From an uncultured Acidobacteriia bacterium (GTDB lineage: Bacteria > Acidobacteriota > Terriglobia > Bryobacterales > Bryobacteraceae), in assembly GCA_903881085.1 (NCBI GenBank), contig CAIRSA010000432.1:1-53351 (forward strand): a DNA stretch of 53,351 nucleotides, given 5' to 3'. Under the pieces are notes generated by a model that was not told the origin of the DNA, made no database searches, and was given only the letters and a program-made list of their open reading frames with translations. The position numbers were made by a program, and so were the translations under genes. Each line of letters opens with the position of its first letter. The stretch's first letter is position 1. Of the stretch, positions 1 through 8,082 are shown one piece after another.

Positions 1-218
1 CGCTGTTGTTGCGGCTGTTGGGCCGGCTGCGGCTGCTGCTGCGCACGCTGCTGTTGCTGTTGTGGGGGCTGGGCATTCCGCTGTTGTTGCGGCTGCCCTT
101 GCTGGCGCTGCTGTTCCGGCCGGCCCTGCTTTTCCTGGTCCGCATAGGACATATCGAGAGCGCCGAATAGCAGAAAGAAAGCGCCACTGCTGATTGCTCG
201 AAAGAAGTGGATCATCAT
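1..218 (-). CDS. Gln-rich secreted protein, partial (runs off the window)
   Basis: An open frame starts at ATG 218 and runs past base 1 without a stop, so only the first 72 residues are visible. They comprise a hydrophobic signal-like stretch (about residues 5-25, ending near SYA) followed by a low-complexity tract of Gln with Pro, Arg and Ala. A good ribosome site (GGAGAA) lies 8-12 bases upstream of the start. The tract uses both CAG and CAA codons, so it is selected at protein level rather than being a pure DNA repeat. It lies 63 bp downstream of the cupin gene on the same strand. The family is not recognised; secreted Q/P-rich proteins of this kind often carry a folded domain further on, which cannot be seen here. 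Confidence 0.6.
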   Translation of the reverse strand, partial: MMIHFFRAISSGAFFLLFGALDMSYADQEKQGRPEQQRQQGQPQQQRNAQPPQQQQQRAQQQPQPAQQPQQQ

Positions 219-281
219 TTTCTCCTTATTCTCATTGAGTTGTGGACACGCTGAGGATGGGTTGATCGTCGCGTTCTTCCA

Positions 282-656
282 TTACTTCGCGCGCTTCCGC
301 ATCCGCCTTCGTGCGATGGATGGTTCCCTCTGATGTACCGGCGGAGAGTAGATCGTATAAAGCTTCAGCGGCTCGGTTTTCGAAGAATTGATCACGTTGT
401 GATAAGTGCCGGCGGGAACCACAACCGCATCCCCATGCCTTACGGTCTGCTCGGACATCTCATCGAAGACGAAAATCGCTTCTCCCTTTTCGACACGGAA
501 GAACTGGTCAACGTCCTGGTGAACTTCATCGCCGGCCTTTTCGCCAGGAGCCAGGCACATCAAAACCAGCTGCGAGTGCGTTCCGGTAAAGATCACCTGC
601 CGGAAGAATGTGTTCTCCAAAGCCAGTTGCTCAAGGGATCCAACGTATTCAATCAT
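282..656 (-). CDS. cupin-domain protein
   Basis: This 124-residue single-domain cupin begins MIEYVGSL. The first cupin motif reads EVHQDVDQFFRVEKGE (about residues 45-60) and the second HGDAVVVPAGTYHNV, with metal-ligand-type histidines in both. Small cupins of this type (mannose-6-phosphate-isomerase-like) bind a metal and a small ligand; substrate and reaction cannot be told from sequence. The tail is very basic (RRRMRKRAK). I chose ATG 656 because family similarity begins there; an in-frame TTG at 704 would add 16 residues without a clear ribosome site. It probably shares a transcript with the Gln-rich gene downstream. Confidence 0.75.
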   Translation of the reverse strand: MIEYVGSLEQLALENTFFRQVIFTGTHSQLVLMCLAPGEKAGDEVHQDVDQFFRVEKGEAIFVFDEMSEQTVRHGDAVVVPAGTYHNVINSSKTEPLKLYTIYSPPVHQREPSIARRRMRKRAK

Positions 657-820
657 AAAAGTTCCAATCTCTGCGATATCCGCGAAGATTGCAGTGCACG
701 GCAATGGCCGCGCACTGGGGCTCCTACCCTTGAGTGAGGATGTCCAGCCGTCGTGGGGCAGATTGGTAATCCAATGTCACTCGTTTTTCCATTTGGGTGT
801 TGTTTGAGTTAGATTTTGCA

Positions 821-886
821 CAGGCGAATCGCCTGCGCCACCCATGGATAGCGGATGTGTAGAAGGGTGAGGCGGGCGATTCGCCC
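821..886. repeat. pair of REP-like palindromes (core GGCGA/TCGCC)
   Basis: Two short perfect palindromes stand in the gap between the cupin and BON genes: CAGGCGAATCGCCTG (821-835) and GGGCGATTCGCCC (874-886). They share an 11-base core with the centre base inverted, and each arm is extended by different but self-complementary bases. The rest of the gap (705-820 and 887-1001) holds no convincing gene. A third copy of the core is at 53326-53346. Confidence 0.55.
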
Positions 887-1001
887 ATAGGCGCTAAGGT
901 AGCTACGAAAGGGGCAGCGCTGACCAACGGCCTTCGGCGTGCTTCCTATTGTTTGGTTGGGCGAGTCGATCGTCCCTCCAAAGAAGGACAAACAGAAAAT
1001 C

Positions 1002-1649
1002 ATGCAAAACGATATGCAATTAAAGGCTGACGTGGAACAGGAGCTGCGCTACGACCCAAGTGTCCGCGCTGAGCAGATTGGCGTTTCGGTCAAAAATGGC
1101 GTAGTCGAACTCGATGGACATGTCGATAGCTATTTCGAAAAATGGGCCGCGGAACGGGCAACGATGCGCGTCGCCAACACCAGGGCGCTGGCCAGTGAAA
1201 TCCAGGTAGAGCTGCCACAGTCGGAGGTCCGCTCCGACGAAGAGATGGCGCGCACGGCAGTGATGCATCTGGAATGGAACTTCTCCGTACCCAATACAGT
1301 AAAGGTCCAGGTATCCAATGGATGGGTTACGCTGCGTGGTACCACCGAATGGCAGTATCAAAAGGAAGAAGCGGAAAACGCCATCAGGCCATTGAAGGGC
1401 GTGAAATGGGTGACCAATGAGATTGCGGTGGCGCCGGTGGTGACCGCTGTCAATGTGAAGATGCAGATCGAAAACGCACTCCAACGCAACGCGCAAACGG
1501 ACTCAGACCAGATCGCCGTAGAGACCATGGAAGGTAAAGTGACGCTCCGCGGTCATGTGCGGTCGTGGTCAGCACGCGCCGAGGCAGAGCACGCGGCATG
1601 GGCGGCGCCTGGAGTTACCAACGTTGTGGACCTGATTACGATCAACTAG
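1002..1649 (+). CDS. BON-domain protein with three BON repeats
   Basis: The 215-residue protein consists of three BON domains in tandem (about residues 5-73, 77-145 and 148-215), each with the pattern V-x-V-x-x-G-x-V-x-L-x-G (NGVVELDGHV, NGWVTLRGTT, EGKVTLRGHV). BON domains bind phospholipid surfaces, as in OsmY and the Kon family. No signal peptide is visible, so the protein may act in the cytoplasm or export may differ from OsmY. The start at 1002 is preceded by AAGGA with a long spacer; a longer frame from 939 lacks support. A strong terminator follows at once, making this a single-gene unit at the head of the stress island. Confidence 0.85.
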   Translation: MQNDMQLKADVEQELRYDPSVRAEQIGVSVKNGVVELDGHVDSYFEKWAAERATMRVANTRALASEIQVELPQSEVRSDEEMARTAVMHLEWNFSVPNTVKVQVSNGWVTLRGTTEWQYQKEEAENAIRPLKGVKWVTNEIAVAPVVTAVNVKMQIENALQRNAQTDSDQIAVETMEGKVTLRGHVRSWSARAEAEHAAWAAPGVTNVVDLITIN

Positions 1650-1656
1650 GGACTGT

Positions 1657-1683
1657 GCCGCCGGCGTGGCGCCGGCGGCTTTT
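1657..1683 (+). terminator. Rho-independent terminator after the BON gene
   Basis: A perfect 10-bp GC stem (GCCGCCGGCG, 1657-1666, pairing with 1670-1679) with a 3-base loop is followed by TTTT. It starts 7 bases after the BON stop codon. Confidence 0.85.
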
Positions 1684-1718
1684 CCAGCGGCCTTGAACGT
1701 GCAATTCAAACGATCATT

Positions 1719-3113
1719 ATGGAACGGAAAACAATGATTCTCGCCGCGGTTGCCACTTGTGCCGTGGCGGGCTTGGGGACGTGGTATTACCTTCGCAGCC
1801 AGTCGAGCATTCAATACCGCACGGTAACGGTTGAGCACGGCGACATCAACGTATCAATCTCGGCCACTGGAAATCCGAACGCCGTCGTAACGGTGCAGGT
1901 TGGCTCGCAGGTATCGGGAATCATCCTCGCCTTGTTTGCTGATTTCAATACGAAGGTAACCAAAGGCCAGTTGATAGCGCGACTCGATCCGGCGCCTTTT
2001 CAGGCCAAAGTCGATCAGGCGCAGGCCAACGTGGATGCGGCGCGTGCCGCCGTCGCCAACGCTGAGGCCGTGGTTCAGCAGGCGCTTGCAGGCATACAGG
2101 CTGCCAACTCCTCGCTGGTTGCAGCGAAGGCAAACGTGGTCAAGGCACTGGCAATCACAGTGGATGCCAAAGTAAAAGTCGACCGGCGCGTGATCATGGT
2201 GAAGCAGGGAGCCACCACCAGAGAAGATCTGGAAACGGCCCAGACAACGCACAATTCGGCCATCGCCGATCAAAACGCGCTGGTGGCGCAGCAGCATGCG
2301 GTAGAAGACAGCGTGAAGGTGTCGCAGGCGCAGTTGAATGTGGCCAACTCGCAACTGTCGGCGAATCAGTCCCAGGTGAAACAGTTTAGCGCAGCCCTGC
2401 AATCCACGCAGATAGATTTGGACCGCACCACGATCAAAGCGCCGGTGGATGGCGTGGTGGTGTCGCGCAACGTGGATGTCGGGCAGACCGTGGCGGCCAG
2501 TCTGGCCGCGCCAACCTTATTTTTGATCGCGCAGGATTTGGCGAAGATGCAGGTGGATACGAACGTGTCGGAGGCGGACGTCGGGCGCGTGCGCGTAGAC
2601 CAGCAGGCGGCGTTTACCGTGGATGCATATCCAGGACGAACCTTCAAAGGTGCCGTGACCTCTATTCGAAAAGCACCCATCAATGTATTGAACGTGATTA
2701 CCTACGATGCTGTAATCGGCGTTTCCAATGAGGATTTGAACCTGTTTCCCGGCATGACGGCCAACGTGAAGATCCTGGTCAATCATCGTTCGAATGTATT
2801 GAAGATCCCAAACGCGGCCTTGCGTTTTCATCCCGCCGCGGAAACCGTGGCATCGGCTGCCGGCGCGAAGGCGGCAAGTAAAGGCGGAAAGCCGGAGTTG
2901 GCCGTTTGGATTCTCGACGCCAATAGCAAGGCGCAGCGCGTTGCTATTACCACAGGAGAAAGCGACGGGACCTATACGGAGATCCTGACAGGCACGCTGA
3001 AGGATGGCGACAACGTGATTGTTGCAACCCAGGCCAAGGGCGCCGTTGTTGCCGCGGCCAGCGGCCCAGGCGGGCAAGGTGGCAGCAAGGGCGGTCGTGG
3101 CCCGGGATTTTAA
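1719..3113 (+). CDS. MacA-like periplasmic adaptor (HlyD family)
   Basis: This 464-residue membrane-fusion protein has an N-terminal membrane anchor (about residues 6-24), a lipoyl/barrel-sandwich half (VSGIILALFADFNTKVTKGQ), a long Ala/Gln-rich coiled-coil hairpin (about 85-215), the second lipoyl half (TIKAPVDGVVVSRNVDVGQTV), a beta-barrel, and a Gly-rich tail unusual for the family. Adaptors of this kind join an inner-membrane ABC pump to a TolC-type channel. The matching ATPase, permease and channel genes follow, so this is the MacA part of a MacAB-TolC-type exporter of unknown substrate. An in-frame ATG at 1734 is an alternative start. A 304-bp gap with a repeat element separates it from the ATPase gene. 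Confidence 0.88.
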   Translation: MERKTMILAAVATCAVAGLGTWYYLRSQSSIQYRTVTVEHGDINVSISATGNPNAVVTVQVGSQVSGIILALFADFNTKVTKGQLIARLDPAPFQAKVDQAQANVDAARAAVANAEAVVQQALAGIQAANSSLVAAKANVVKALAITVDAKVKVDRRVIMVKQGATTREDLETAQTTHNSAIADQNALVAQQHAVEDSVKVSQAQLNVANSQLSANQSQVKQFSAALQSTQIDLDRTTIKAPVDGVVVSRNVDVGQTVAASLAAPTLFLIAQDLAKMQVDTNVSEADVGRVRVDQQAAFTVDAYPGRTFKGAVTSIRKAPINVLNVITYDAVIGVSNEDLNLFPGMTANVKILVNHRSNVLKIPNAALRFHPAAETVASAAGAKAASKGGKPELAVWILDANSKAQRVAITTGESDGTYTEILTGTLKDGDNVIVATQAKGAVVAAASGPGGQGGSKGGRGPGF

Positions 3114-3165
3114 GGCACCGCGCAAATACAACTTTGCAGCCATCGACGTGGCGCAGCGTCTCACT

Positions 3166-3371
3166 CCAATGTCGCTTACATTGCGTTGATGAGGCGAGCT
3201 TCCGTTTTAGTGAGCGATTCGTGGGGGCATTGCGGTGGAGGGCAATTGGGGTCAGACAGCCCATTTTCGGCATCCACCTTCGCTAAAGCTACGGCGGACA
3301 AGAAAACGGCCGAAAAAAGGTGTCAGACCCCAAATGCGACGCGTCGTTCTAGTCAATATAAGCGACATTGG
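3166..3371. repeat. nested inverted-repeat element (MITE-like) between macA and macB
   Basis: Outer arms CCAATGTCGCTTACATTG (3166-3183) and CAATATAAGCGACATTGG (3354-3371) are inverted repeats with one mismatch in 18. Inside lies a second pair: TTGGGGTCAGACA followed by CCATTTTCGGC (3246-3271), and its near complement GCCGAAAAAAGG followed by TGTCAGACCCCAA (3309-3333). The central part contains TTCGCTAAAGCTACGGCGG, a phrase I recall from intergenic repeats of metagenomic genomes. No transposase is encoded. The repeat makes up most of the 304-bp gap between two genes that normally sit side by side. Confidence 0.6.
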
Positions 3372-3417
3372 CGCAGTCAATGTGAAGTTATTTTTGTGTG
3401 GTCCCTAAGGGAGAGCA

Positions 3418-4176
3418 ATGGCAGCGGTCATCGAAATCAAAGACCTGGTGAAAGACTACAAGCTGGGCGAAGTGCCTGTCCACGTTTTGAAGGGAATTAC
3501 TTTCGAGATTGAGCGCGGCGACTTCGTAGCGATCATGGGCCCGTCCGGATCCGGCAAATCTACGTTGATGAACATCGTGGGATGCCTGGACAAGCCAACA
3601 TCTGGAAGTTACAAGCTGGATGGAATCAGTGTTGGTGAGTTGGACCGCGATCAATTGGCGGACATTCGAAACAAGAAGATCGGGTTCGTCTTTCAACAGT
3701 TCAATCTGCTGGCGCGCACCAGCGCAGAGGAAAACGTGGAACTGCCGCTGATGTACACCGACACGCCCGATGCCGAGCGCCATGAACGCGCCATGAAAGC
3801 GCTGCTCGCCGTGGGCCTGGAAGGCCGCGAACAGCATCAGCCGAGCCAGCTCTCCGGCGGTCAGCAGCAACGCGTGGCCATCGCACGGTCACTGGTGAAC
3901 GATCCGAAGATCATCCTTGCAGATGAGCCCACTGGCGCGCTGGATTCGCGCATCAGCATTGAGATCATGGCCATATTTCAACGCCTGAATCATGACGATG
4001 GAATCACCATGGTGATGGTGACGCACGATCCGGACATCGCCAGCTACGCCAACCGCATTATCCATTTCAAAGATGGCGTTCTGCATAAAGACGAACGCAT
4101 CGAAAAGCCGCGCGATGCGAAGAAGGACCTGGCGGATCTTCCCGCCGAAAAGCCCGAGGAGGCTGTCAAAACATGA
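3418..4176 (+). CDS. ABC exporter ATP-binding protein (MacB/LolD type)
   Basis: The 252-residue ATPase of a MacB/LolD-like exporter has Walker A GPSGSGKS (41-48), the Q-loop in GFVFQQFNLL, signature LSGGQQQR, Walker B IILADEP and the H-loop in MVTHD. A Lys/Glu-rich C-terminal extension of about 25 residues follows the nucleotide-binding domain. A ribosome site (AAGGGAGA) precedes ATG 3418. It overlaps the permease gene by ATGA, showing translational coupling. Unlike E. coli MacB, where ATPase and permease are fused, the two parts are separate proteins. It energises export together with the adaptor upstream and channel downstream. Confidence 0.93.
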   Translation: MAAVIEIKDLVKDYKLGEVPVHVLKGITFEIERGDFVAIMGPSGSGKSTLMNIVGCLDKPTSGSYKLDGISVGELDRDQLADIRNKKIGFVFQQFNLLARTSAEENVELPLMYTDTPDAERHERAMKALLAVGLEGREQHQPSQLSGGQQQRVAIARSLVNDPKIILADEPTGALDSRISIEIMAIFQRLNHDDGITMVMVTHDPDIASYANRIIHFKDGVLHKDERIEKPRDAKKDLADLPAEKPEEAVKT

Positions 4177-5408
4177 ATAAGCTCATGGCAAGTGTGCGCA
4201 TTGCCCTTCGCGCACTGAAGGTGAACCGCACGCGCTCGGCGTTGACCATGCTCGGCATTATCATCGGCGTGGCCGCGGTGATCGCAATGGTAGGGGTTGG
4301 CGCGGGCGCCACGGCCAGGATTCAAGACCAGATACAAAGCATCGGCAGCAACCTGATTATGGTATTGCCCGGCAGCATCAGCAGCAATGGCGTGCGGCTG
4401 GGCTCTGGAGCCGTGGTAAGTCTTACGGAGGACGATGCCAAAGCGATCGAGGCGGAATGCCCGTCGGTAGCAGCCATTTCTCCAGCCGTACGCGGTGGAG
4501 TGCAAGTCGTCTACGGCAGCAATAACTGGGCGACGAGCGCCCAGGGAGTGACACCTGAGTTCATGACGATTCGCGATTATACTATGCTCTCCGGCCAGTT
4601 TTTTACTGACCAGGACGTGGATTCGGCGGCTAAAACCGCAGTGCTCGGACAAACCGTGGCAGTGAATCTGTTTGGCGATAACGACCCCACCGGCCAGATG
4701 ATTATCATCAAGAACGTACCGTTCACTGTCGCTGGCGTCTTGACACCCAAAGGACAGTCACCCACCGGCCAAGACCAGGACGATGTAATCATTTTGCCCA
4801 TCAGCACGGCGAAGCGAAAGGTGTTGGGGGCAAATAGGGCGAATGCAAAAGCGGTCAGTACGCTGATGGTGCAGGCTACGAGTCCAGAAGTCATGGATCA
4901 GGCCATTGAAGAGATGACAGGGTTGCTGCGAGAGCGCCACCGAATCCAGCCCGGCCAGGAAGATGATTTCAGCGTCCGAAATTTGACTGAAGTTTTCGCC
5001 GCGCAGGAAACCTCTGCCCAAGTGATGTCGATTCTGCTTGGCGCCATCGCGTCCGTGTCGCTGGTTGTGGGCGGCATCGGCATTATGAACATCATGCTGG
5101 TCTCTGTCACTGAAAGAACGCGCGAAATAGGGCTCCGCCAGGCAGTTGGCGCCAAGACGCGCGACATTCTTTCACAGTTTCTGGTGGAGGCGGTGACCCT
5201 GTCGATTCTGGGAGGAATCATCGGCATTATCGTGGGACTTACTGCTTCTGTATTGATCTCGTACTTTGCACAGTGGTCGACGGAGGTCAGCGTTATGTCG
5301 ATTGTGCTGGCGTTCTTCTTCTCTGCGCTGGTCGGAGTGTTCTTCGGTTATTACCCTGCGCGAAAGGCTGCTTACATGGATCCGATTGAGGCTCTTCGTT
5401 ATGAATAA
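4173..5408 (+). CDS. ABC exporter permease (MacB/FtsX family)
   Basis: This 411-residue permease has the MacB layout: a first membrane helix near residues 20-45 (TMLGIIIGVAAVIAMVGVG), a large periplasmic MacB_PCD domain (about 50-280), then three membrane helices forming the FtsX domain (about 290-400, with GIMNIMLVSVTERTREIGLR). Such mechanotransmission permeases push periplasmic substrates through TolC-like channels rather than carrying them across the inner membrane. Its start overlaps the ATPase stop by 4 bases, and its own end overlaps the channel gene by 8 bases, so ATPase, permease and channel form one tight operon. Confidence 0.92.
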   Translation: MNKLMASVRIALRALKVNRTRSALTMLGIIIGVAAVIAMVGVGAGATARIQDQIQSIGSNLIMVLPGSISSNGVRLGSGAVVSLTEDDAKAIEAECPSVAAISPAVRGGVQVVYGSNNWATSAQGVTPEFMTIRDYTMLSGQFFTDQDVDSAAKTAVLGQTVAVNLFGDNDPTGQMIIIKNVPFTVAGVLTPKGQSPTGQDQDDVIILPISTAKRKVLGANRANAKAVSTLMVQATSPEVMDQAIEEMTGLLRERHRIQPGQEDDFSVRNLTEVFAAQETSAQVMSILLGAIASVSLVVGGIGIMNIMLVSVTERTREIGLRQAVGAKTRDILSQFLVEAVTLSILGGIIGIIVGLTASVLISYFAQWSTEVSVMSIVLAFFFSALVGVFFGYYPARKAAYMDPIEALRYE

Positions 5409-6804
5409 CCGCCTATCCGCGGCTGTTGTGGTTGCCGTTATCACTTGCTCCAGTTCGTGCATGATTGGCCCGGCGTACCATCGACCGTCCGCGCCCGCAG
5501 CGCCGGCGTTCAAGGAAGAACCACCTGCAGGGTGGAAGCAGGCGCAGCCCGCTGACGGGGCGGTCCGCGGCAAGTGGTGGACCGTGTACAAAGATCCGCG
5601 TCTGGATGCGCTGGAAGAACAAGTAACAATATCCAATCAAAATGTTTTGGCTGCCGAAGCCTTTTTTCGCGAGGCCAAAGCAGCGGTGAGCGTGGCCAGG
5701 GCGGGCCTGTTTCCCGGCCTGAGTTCTGCGCCTTCCGTGGTCAATTCCAGGGCGCAGACCACATACACGATACCGGTCACATTCGCTTATCAGATCGATG
5801 TGTGGGGCAGCATCCGGCGGGGCATCGCTGCAAATTCGGCTCTGGCACAGGCCTCGGCGGCGCAGTTGGAAAGTGTCCGGCTGGTGTATCAGGCCGAACT
5901 AGCCACGGACTACTTTGAACTTCAGGGACTGGACGCCACCGTGCGCTTGTTCAGCGCTACCGTGAAATCCTACGAAGGGACCGTAGCGCTAACGCAGAAC
6001 AGGTACGATGGAGGCATTGCGACATTGGGCGATGTAGCGCTGGCGAAAACGCAATTAGAAACGGCTCGCGCGCAATTGGCAGATCTTGGCATACAGAGGG
6101 CGCAATTCGAACACGCCGTCGCAGTGTTGACAGGCAAGCCACCTTCGGCATTATCGATTCCAGATGGCACGGTGCAGTCGCCTCCGCCCCTTTTTTTAGC
6201 GGGCATTCCATCCGCGATGCTGGAGCGCAGGCCCGATATCGCGATAGCCGAACGGCAGGTTGCGGCCGCCAATGAACAGATCGGCATCGCCATGGCCGCG
6301 CTCTATCCTGCGTTAACCCTCAGTGCCAGCGCCGGTTCGCAGGCCTCGGCTGTTTTGGATTTGCTTACCTGGCCAAGCAGGTTCTGGTCCGTTGGACCGC
6401 AGTTGGCGGGAACGCTCTTTGACGCCGGCAGGCATCGCGCGCAGATCAGAATGTCGCAGGCCGCCTACGACGCAGTTGTCGCGAACTACCGGCAGACCGT
6501 ATTGACGAGCTTCCAACAAGTAGAGGACAATCTGGCTCAGTTGCGCATCCTTTCGGAAGAAGGCGTGATTGTAGATCGTGCGGTGCAAGCTTCGCAACGG
6601 TCGCTGCAAATCTCGACCGATCAGTATCGAGGTGGCATCGCCAATTATCTGCAGGTCATCACGGCGCAGACCAGTGCCTTGCAGAATCAGCGATCCGCAG
6701 TGGAAATCATGACGCGCCGCCTGGTTGCCAGTGTGGGATTGATCGAAGCCTTGGGCGGAGGTTGGGACACGACGCAGTTGCCCGCCACCAAAACCCTGCG
6801 CTAA
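5401..6804 (+). CDS. outer-membrane efflux lipoprotein (NodT/TolC family)
   Basis: The 467-residue channel starts MNNRLSAA and has a lipoprotein-type signal ending in Cys20, followed by the usual NodT start (CMIGPAYHRP). Two OEP repeats follow, each with the expected helical hairpins (NRYDGGIATLGDVALAKTQLE and DQYRGGIANYLQVI). Members form trimeric outer-membrane ducts for ABC or RND pumps. I chose ATG 5401 over a longer frame from 5266, because it gives the lipobox and overlaps the permease stop, typical of coupling. It completes the exporter; no drug or substrate specificity can be read. Confidence 0.9.
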   Translation: MNNRLSAAVVVAVITCSSSCMIGPAYHRPSAPAAPAFKEEPPAGWKQAQPADGAVRGKWWTVYKDPRLDALEEQVTISNQNVLAAEAFFREAKAAVSVARAGLFPGLSSAPSVVNSRAQTTYTIPVTFAYQIDVWGSIRRGIAANSALAQASAAQLESVRLVYQAELATDYFELQGLDATVRLFSATVKSYEGTVALTQNRYDGGIATLGDVALAKTQLETARAQLADLGIQRAQFEHAVAVLTGKPPSALSIPDGTVQSPPPLFLAGIPSAMLERRPDIAIAERQVAAANEQIGIAMAALYPALTLSASAGSQASAVLDLLTWPSRFWSVGPQLAGTLFDAGRHRAQIRMSQAAYDAVVANYRQTVLTSFQQVEDNLAQLRILSEEGVIVDRAVQASQRSLQISTDQYRGGIANYLQVITAQTSALQNQRSAVEIMTRRLVASVGLIEALGGGWDTTQLPATKTLR

Positions 6805-6859
6805 TCGAGCGATTTTCGTTTGGGTTCCAACCTGCTATTAACTCCGCAGGAGAACCACA

Positions 6860-7900
6860 ATGAAAGCACTCATCTATCAAGGCGCGGGCGAAAAGACACT
6901 AACCGAATGCCCCATGCCATTGATCCAGGAACCTACGGACGCGATAGTAAAAGTTTCCAGAACCACCATCTGCGGCAGCGATCTGCACATTTTGAAAGGA
7001 GACGTTCCCTCCTGCGCTGTAGGCCGTATTCTAGGGCACGAAGGCGTTGGCGTCGTGGAAGCCACGGGCCCAGGTGTCATGGCCTTCAAATCTGGCGATC
7101 ATGTACTGATTTCCTGCATCACCGCCTGCGGCACATGCTTATATTGCAGACGCGGGATGTACTCGCACTGCGCCACCGGCGGTTGGATCCTCGGCAACGA
7201 AATCGACGGCACGCAGGCCGAATACGTGCGAATTCCGCATGCCGATATGAGCCTCTACGCGATCCCTGCTGGCGCCAATGAGGAATCGATGGTGATGCTG
7301 AGCGACATTCTGCCCACTGGGTTTGAATGCGGCGTGCTCAATGGCAAAGTACAACCAGGCAGCACCGTGGCGATTGTTGGCGCGGGCCCGGTTGGCTTGG
7401 CGGCGCTGCTAACGGCACAGTTCTATTCGCCGGCCCGCACTATCATGATCGATCTGGATGCGAACCGCTTGCAGGTTGGTCTCAGTTTCGGCGCAACCGA
7501 CATCGTCAATGCATCGCAAGGCGATTCGTCGGATGCCGTAATGCGGCTGACCGGAGGGCTTGGCGTCGACACGGCCATCGACGCAGTGGGTGTGCCATCG
7601 TCATTTCTTACATGCCAGGACATCATAGCCGCTGGCGGAGTGATCGCCAATATCGGGGTCCATGGAGTGAAAGTGGATTTGCATATGGAACGGCTGTGGT
7701 CGAGGAACATCGCAATTACAACGAGGCTTGTGGATACCTCCACCATTCCCATGATAATGAAAGTGGCGCTGTCCGGAAAAATCAATCCAGCCCAAATGAT
7801 CACGCATCATTTCAAGCTCGACCAGATTGTAGAAGCATATGATACGTTCGCCAGAGCGGCCAGTACAAAAGCGCTGAAAGTCATGATCGAAGTTGGCTGA
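6860..7900 (+). CDS. zinc-dependent alcohol dehydrogenase (MDR family)
   Basis: This 346-residue medium-chain dehydrogenase has catalytic zinc ligands Cys38 and His60 with Glu61 (in GHEGVG), structural zinc cysteines 90, 93, 96 and 104 (CGTCLYC then C), and an NAD(P)-binding GAGPVG loop. Acidic Asp in MIDLDANR after the second strand favours NAD over NADP. It would interconvert an alcohol and an aldehyde or ketone; the substrate is not determined. A strong ribosome site (AGGAGA) precedes the start. In the neighbourhood of phosphoketolase and acetate kinase it may serve redox balancing during fermentation, which is inference from context. Confidence 0.9.
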   Translation: MKALIYQGAGEKTLTECPMPLIQEPTDAIVKVSRTTICGSDLHILKGDVPSCAVGRILGHEGVGVVEATGPGVMAFKSGDHVLISCITACGTCLYCRRGMYSHCATGGWILGNEIDGTQAEYVRIPHADMSLYAIPAGANEESMVMLSDILPTGFECGVLNGKVQPGSTVAIVGAGPVGLAALLTAQFYSPARTIMIDLDANRLQVGLSFGATDIVNASQGDSSDAVMRLTGGLGVDTAIDAVGVPSSFLTCQDIIAAGGVIANIGVHGVKVDLHMERLWSRNIAITTRLVDTSTIPMIMKVALSGKINPAQMITHHFKLDQIVEAYDTFARAASTKALKVMIEVG

Positions 7901-7915
7901 CCGCTCTCCGTCAGG

Positions 7916-7931
7916 TGACCGCTGACGGTCA
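7916..7931. repeat. short hairpin TGACCG-CTGA-CGGTCA
   Basis: Six-base perfect arms with a 4-base loop lie 16 bases after the alcohol dehydrogenase stop. A copy with identical arms overlaps the stop codon of the small membrane protein gene at 11512-11527. There is no T-run, so a classical terminator is unlikely. The rest of 7901-8082 contains only this repeat and a candidate promoter. Confidence 0.45.
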
Positions 7932-8006
7932 TGGCAGGATGAATCCGAATTACCATGCGGGGCCTGTGCTGTGCGTAGAAGCGTATCGGTTCAACAAACG
8001 AAGGGG

Positions 8007-8022
8007 TTGGCAGGGAGCATGC
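8007..8022 (+). promoter_or_regulatory. sigma-54-like promoter before the SYLF-OmpA unit
   Basis: TTGGCAG-N5-ATGC gives the GG-N10-GC spacing (GG at 8009-8010, GC at 8021-8022) with two mismatches to TTGGCACG-N4-TTGC. A start about 12 bases on would give a leader of roughly 50 bases to ATG 8083. By-eye match only. Confidence 0.35.
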
Positions 8023-8082
8023 ATAAGTAATTGCGTCGCCTAAAGCCCCTCAGGGGCACCGGGCGGCTAAAGAGGTCAAATT

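Noticed and set aside
656..704. Upstream TTG start for the cupin gene
   Set aside because: It adds 16 residues outside the family core and lacks a ribosome site; ATG 656 fits better.
3186..3512. 108-residue frame across the macA-macB gap
   Set aside because: It translates the inverted-repeat element (phrase FAKATADK) and runs into the ATPase gene in another frame.
6816..6845. GG-N10-GC pair before the alcohol dehydrogenase as a sigma-54 promoter
   Set aside because: The spacing fits, but the box reads TTGGGTT with several mismatches; chance matches are common.
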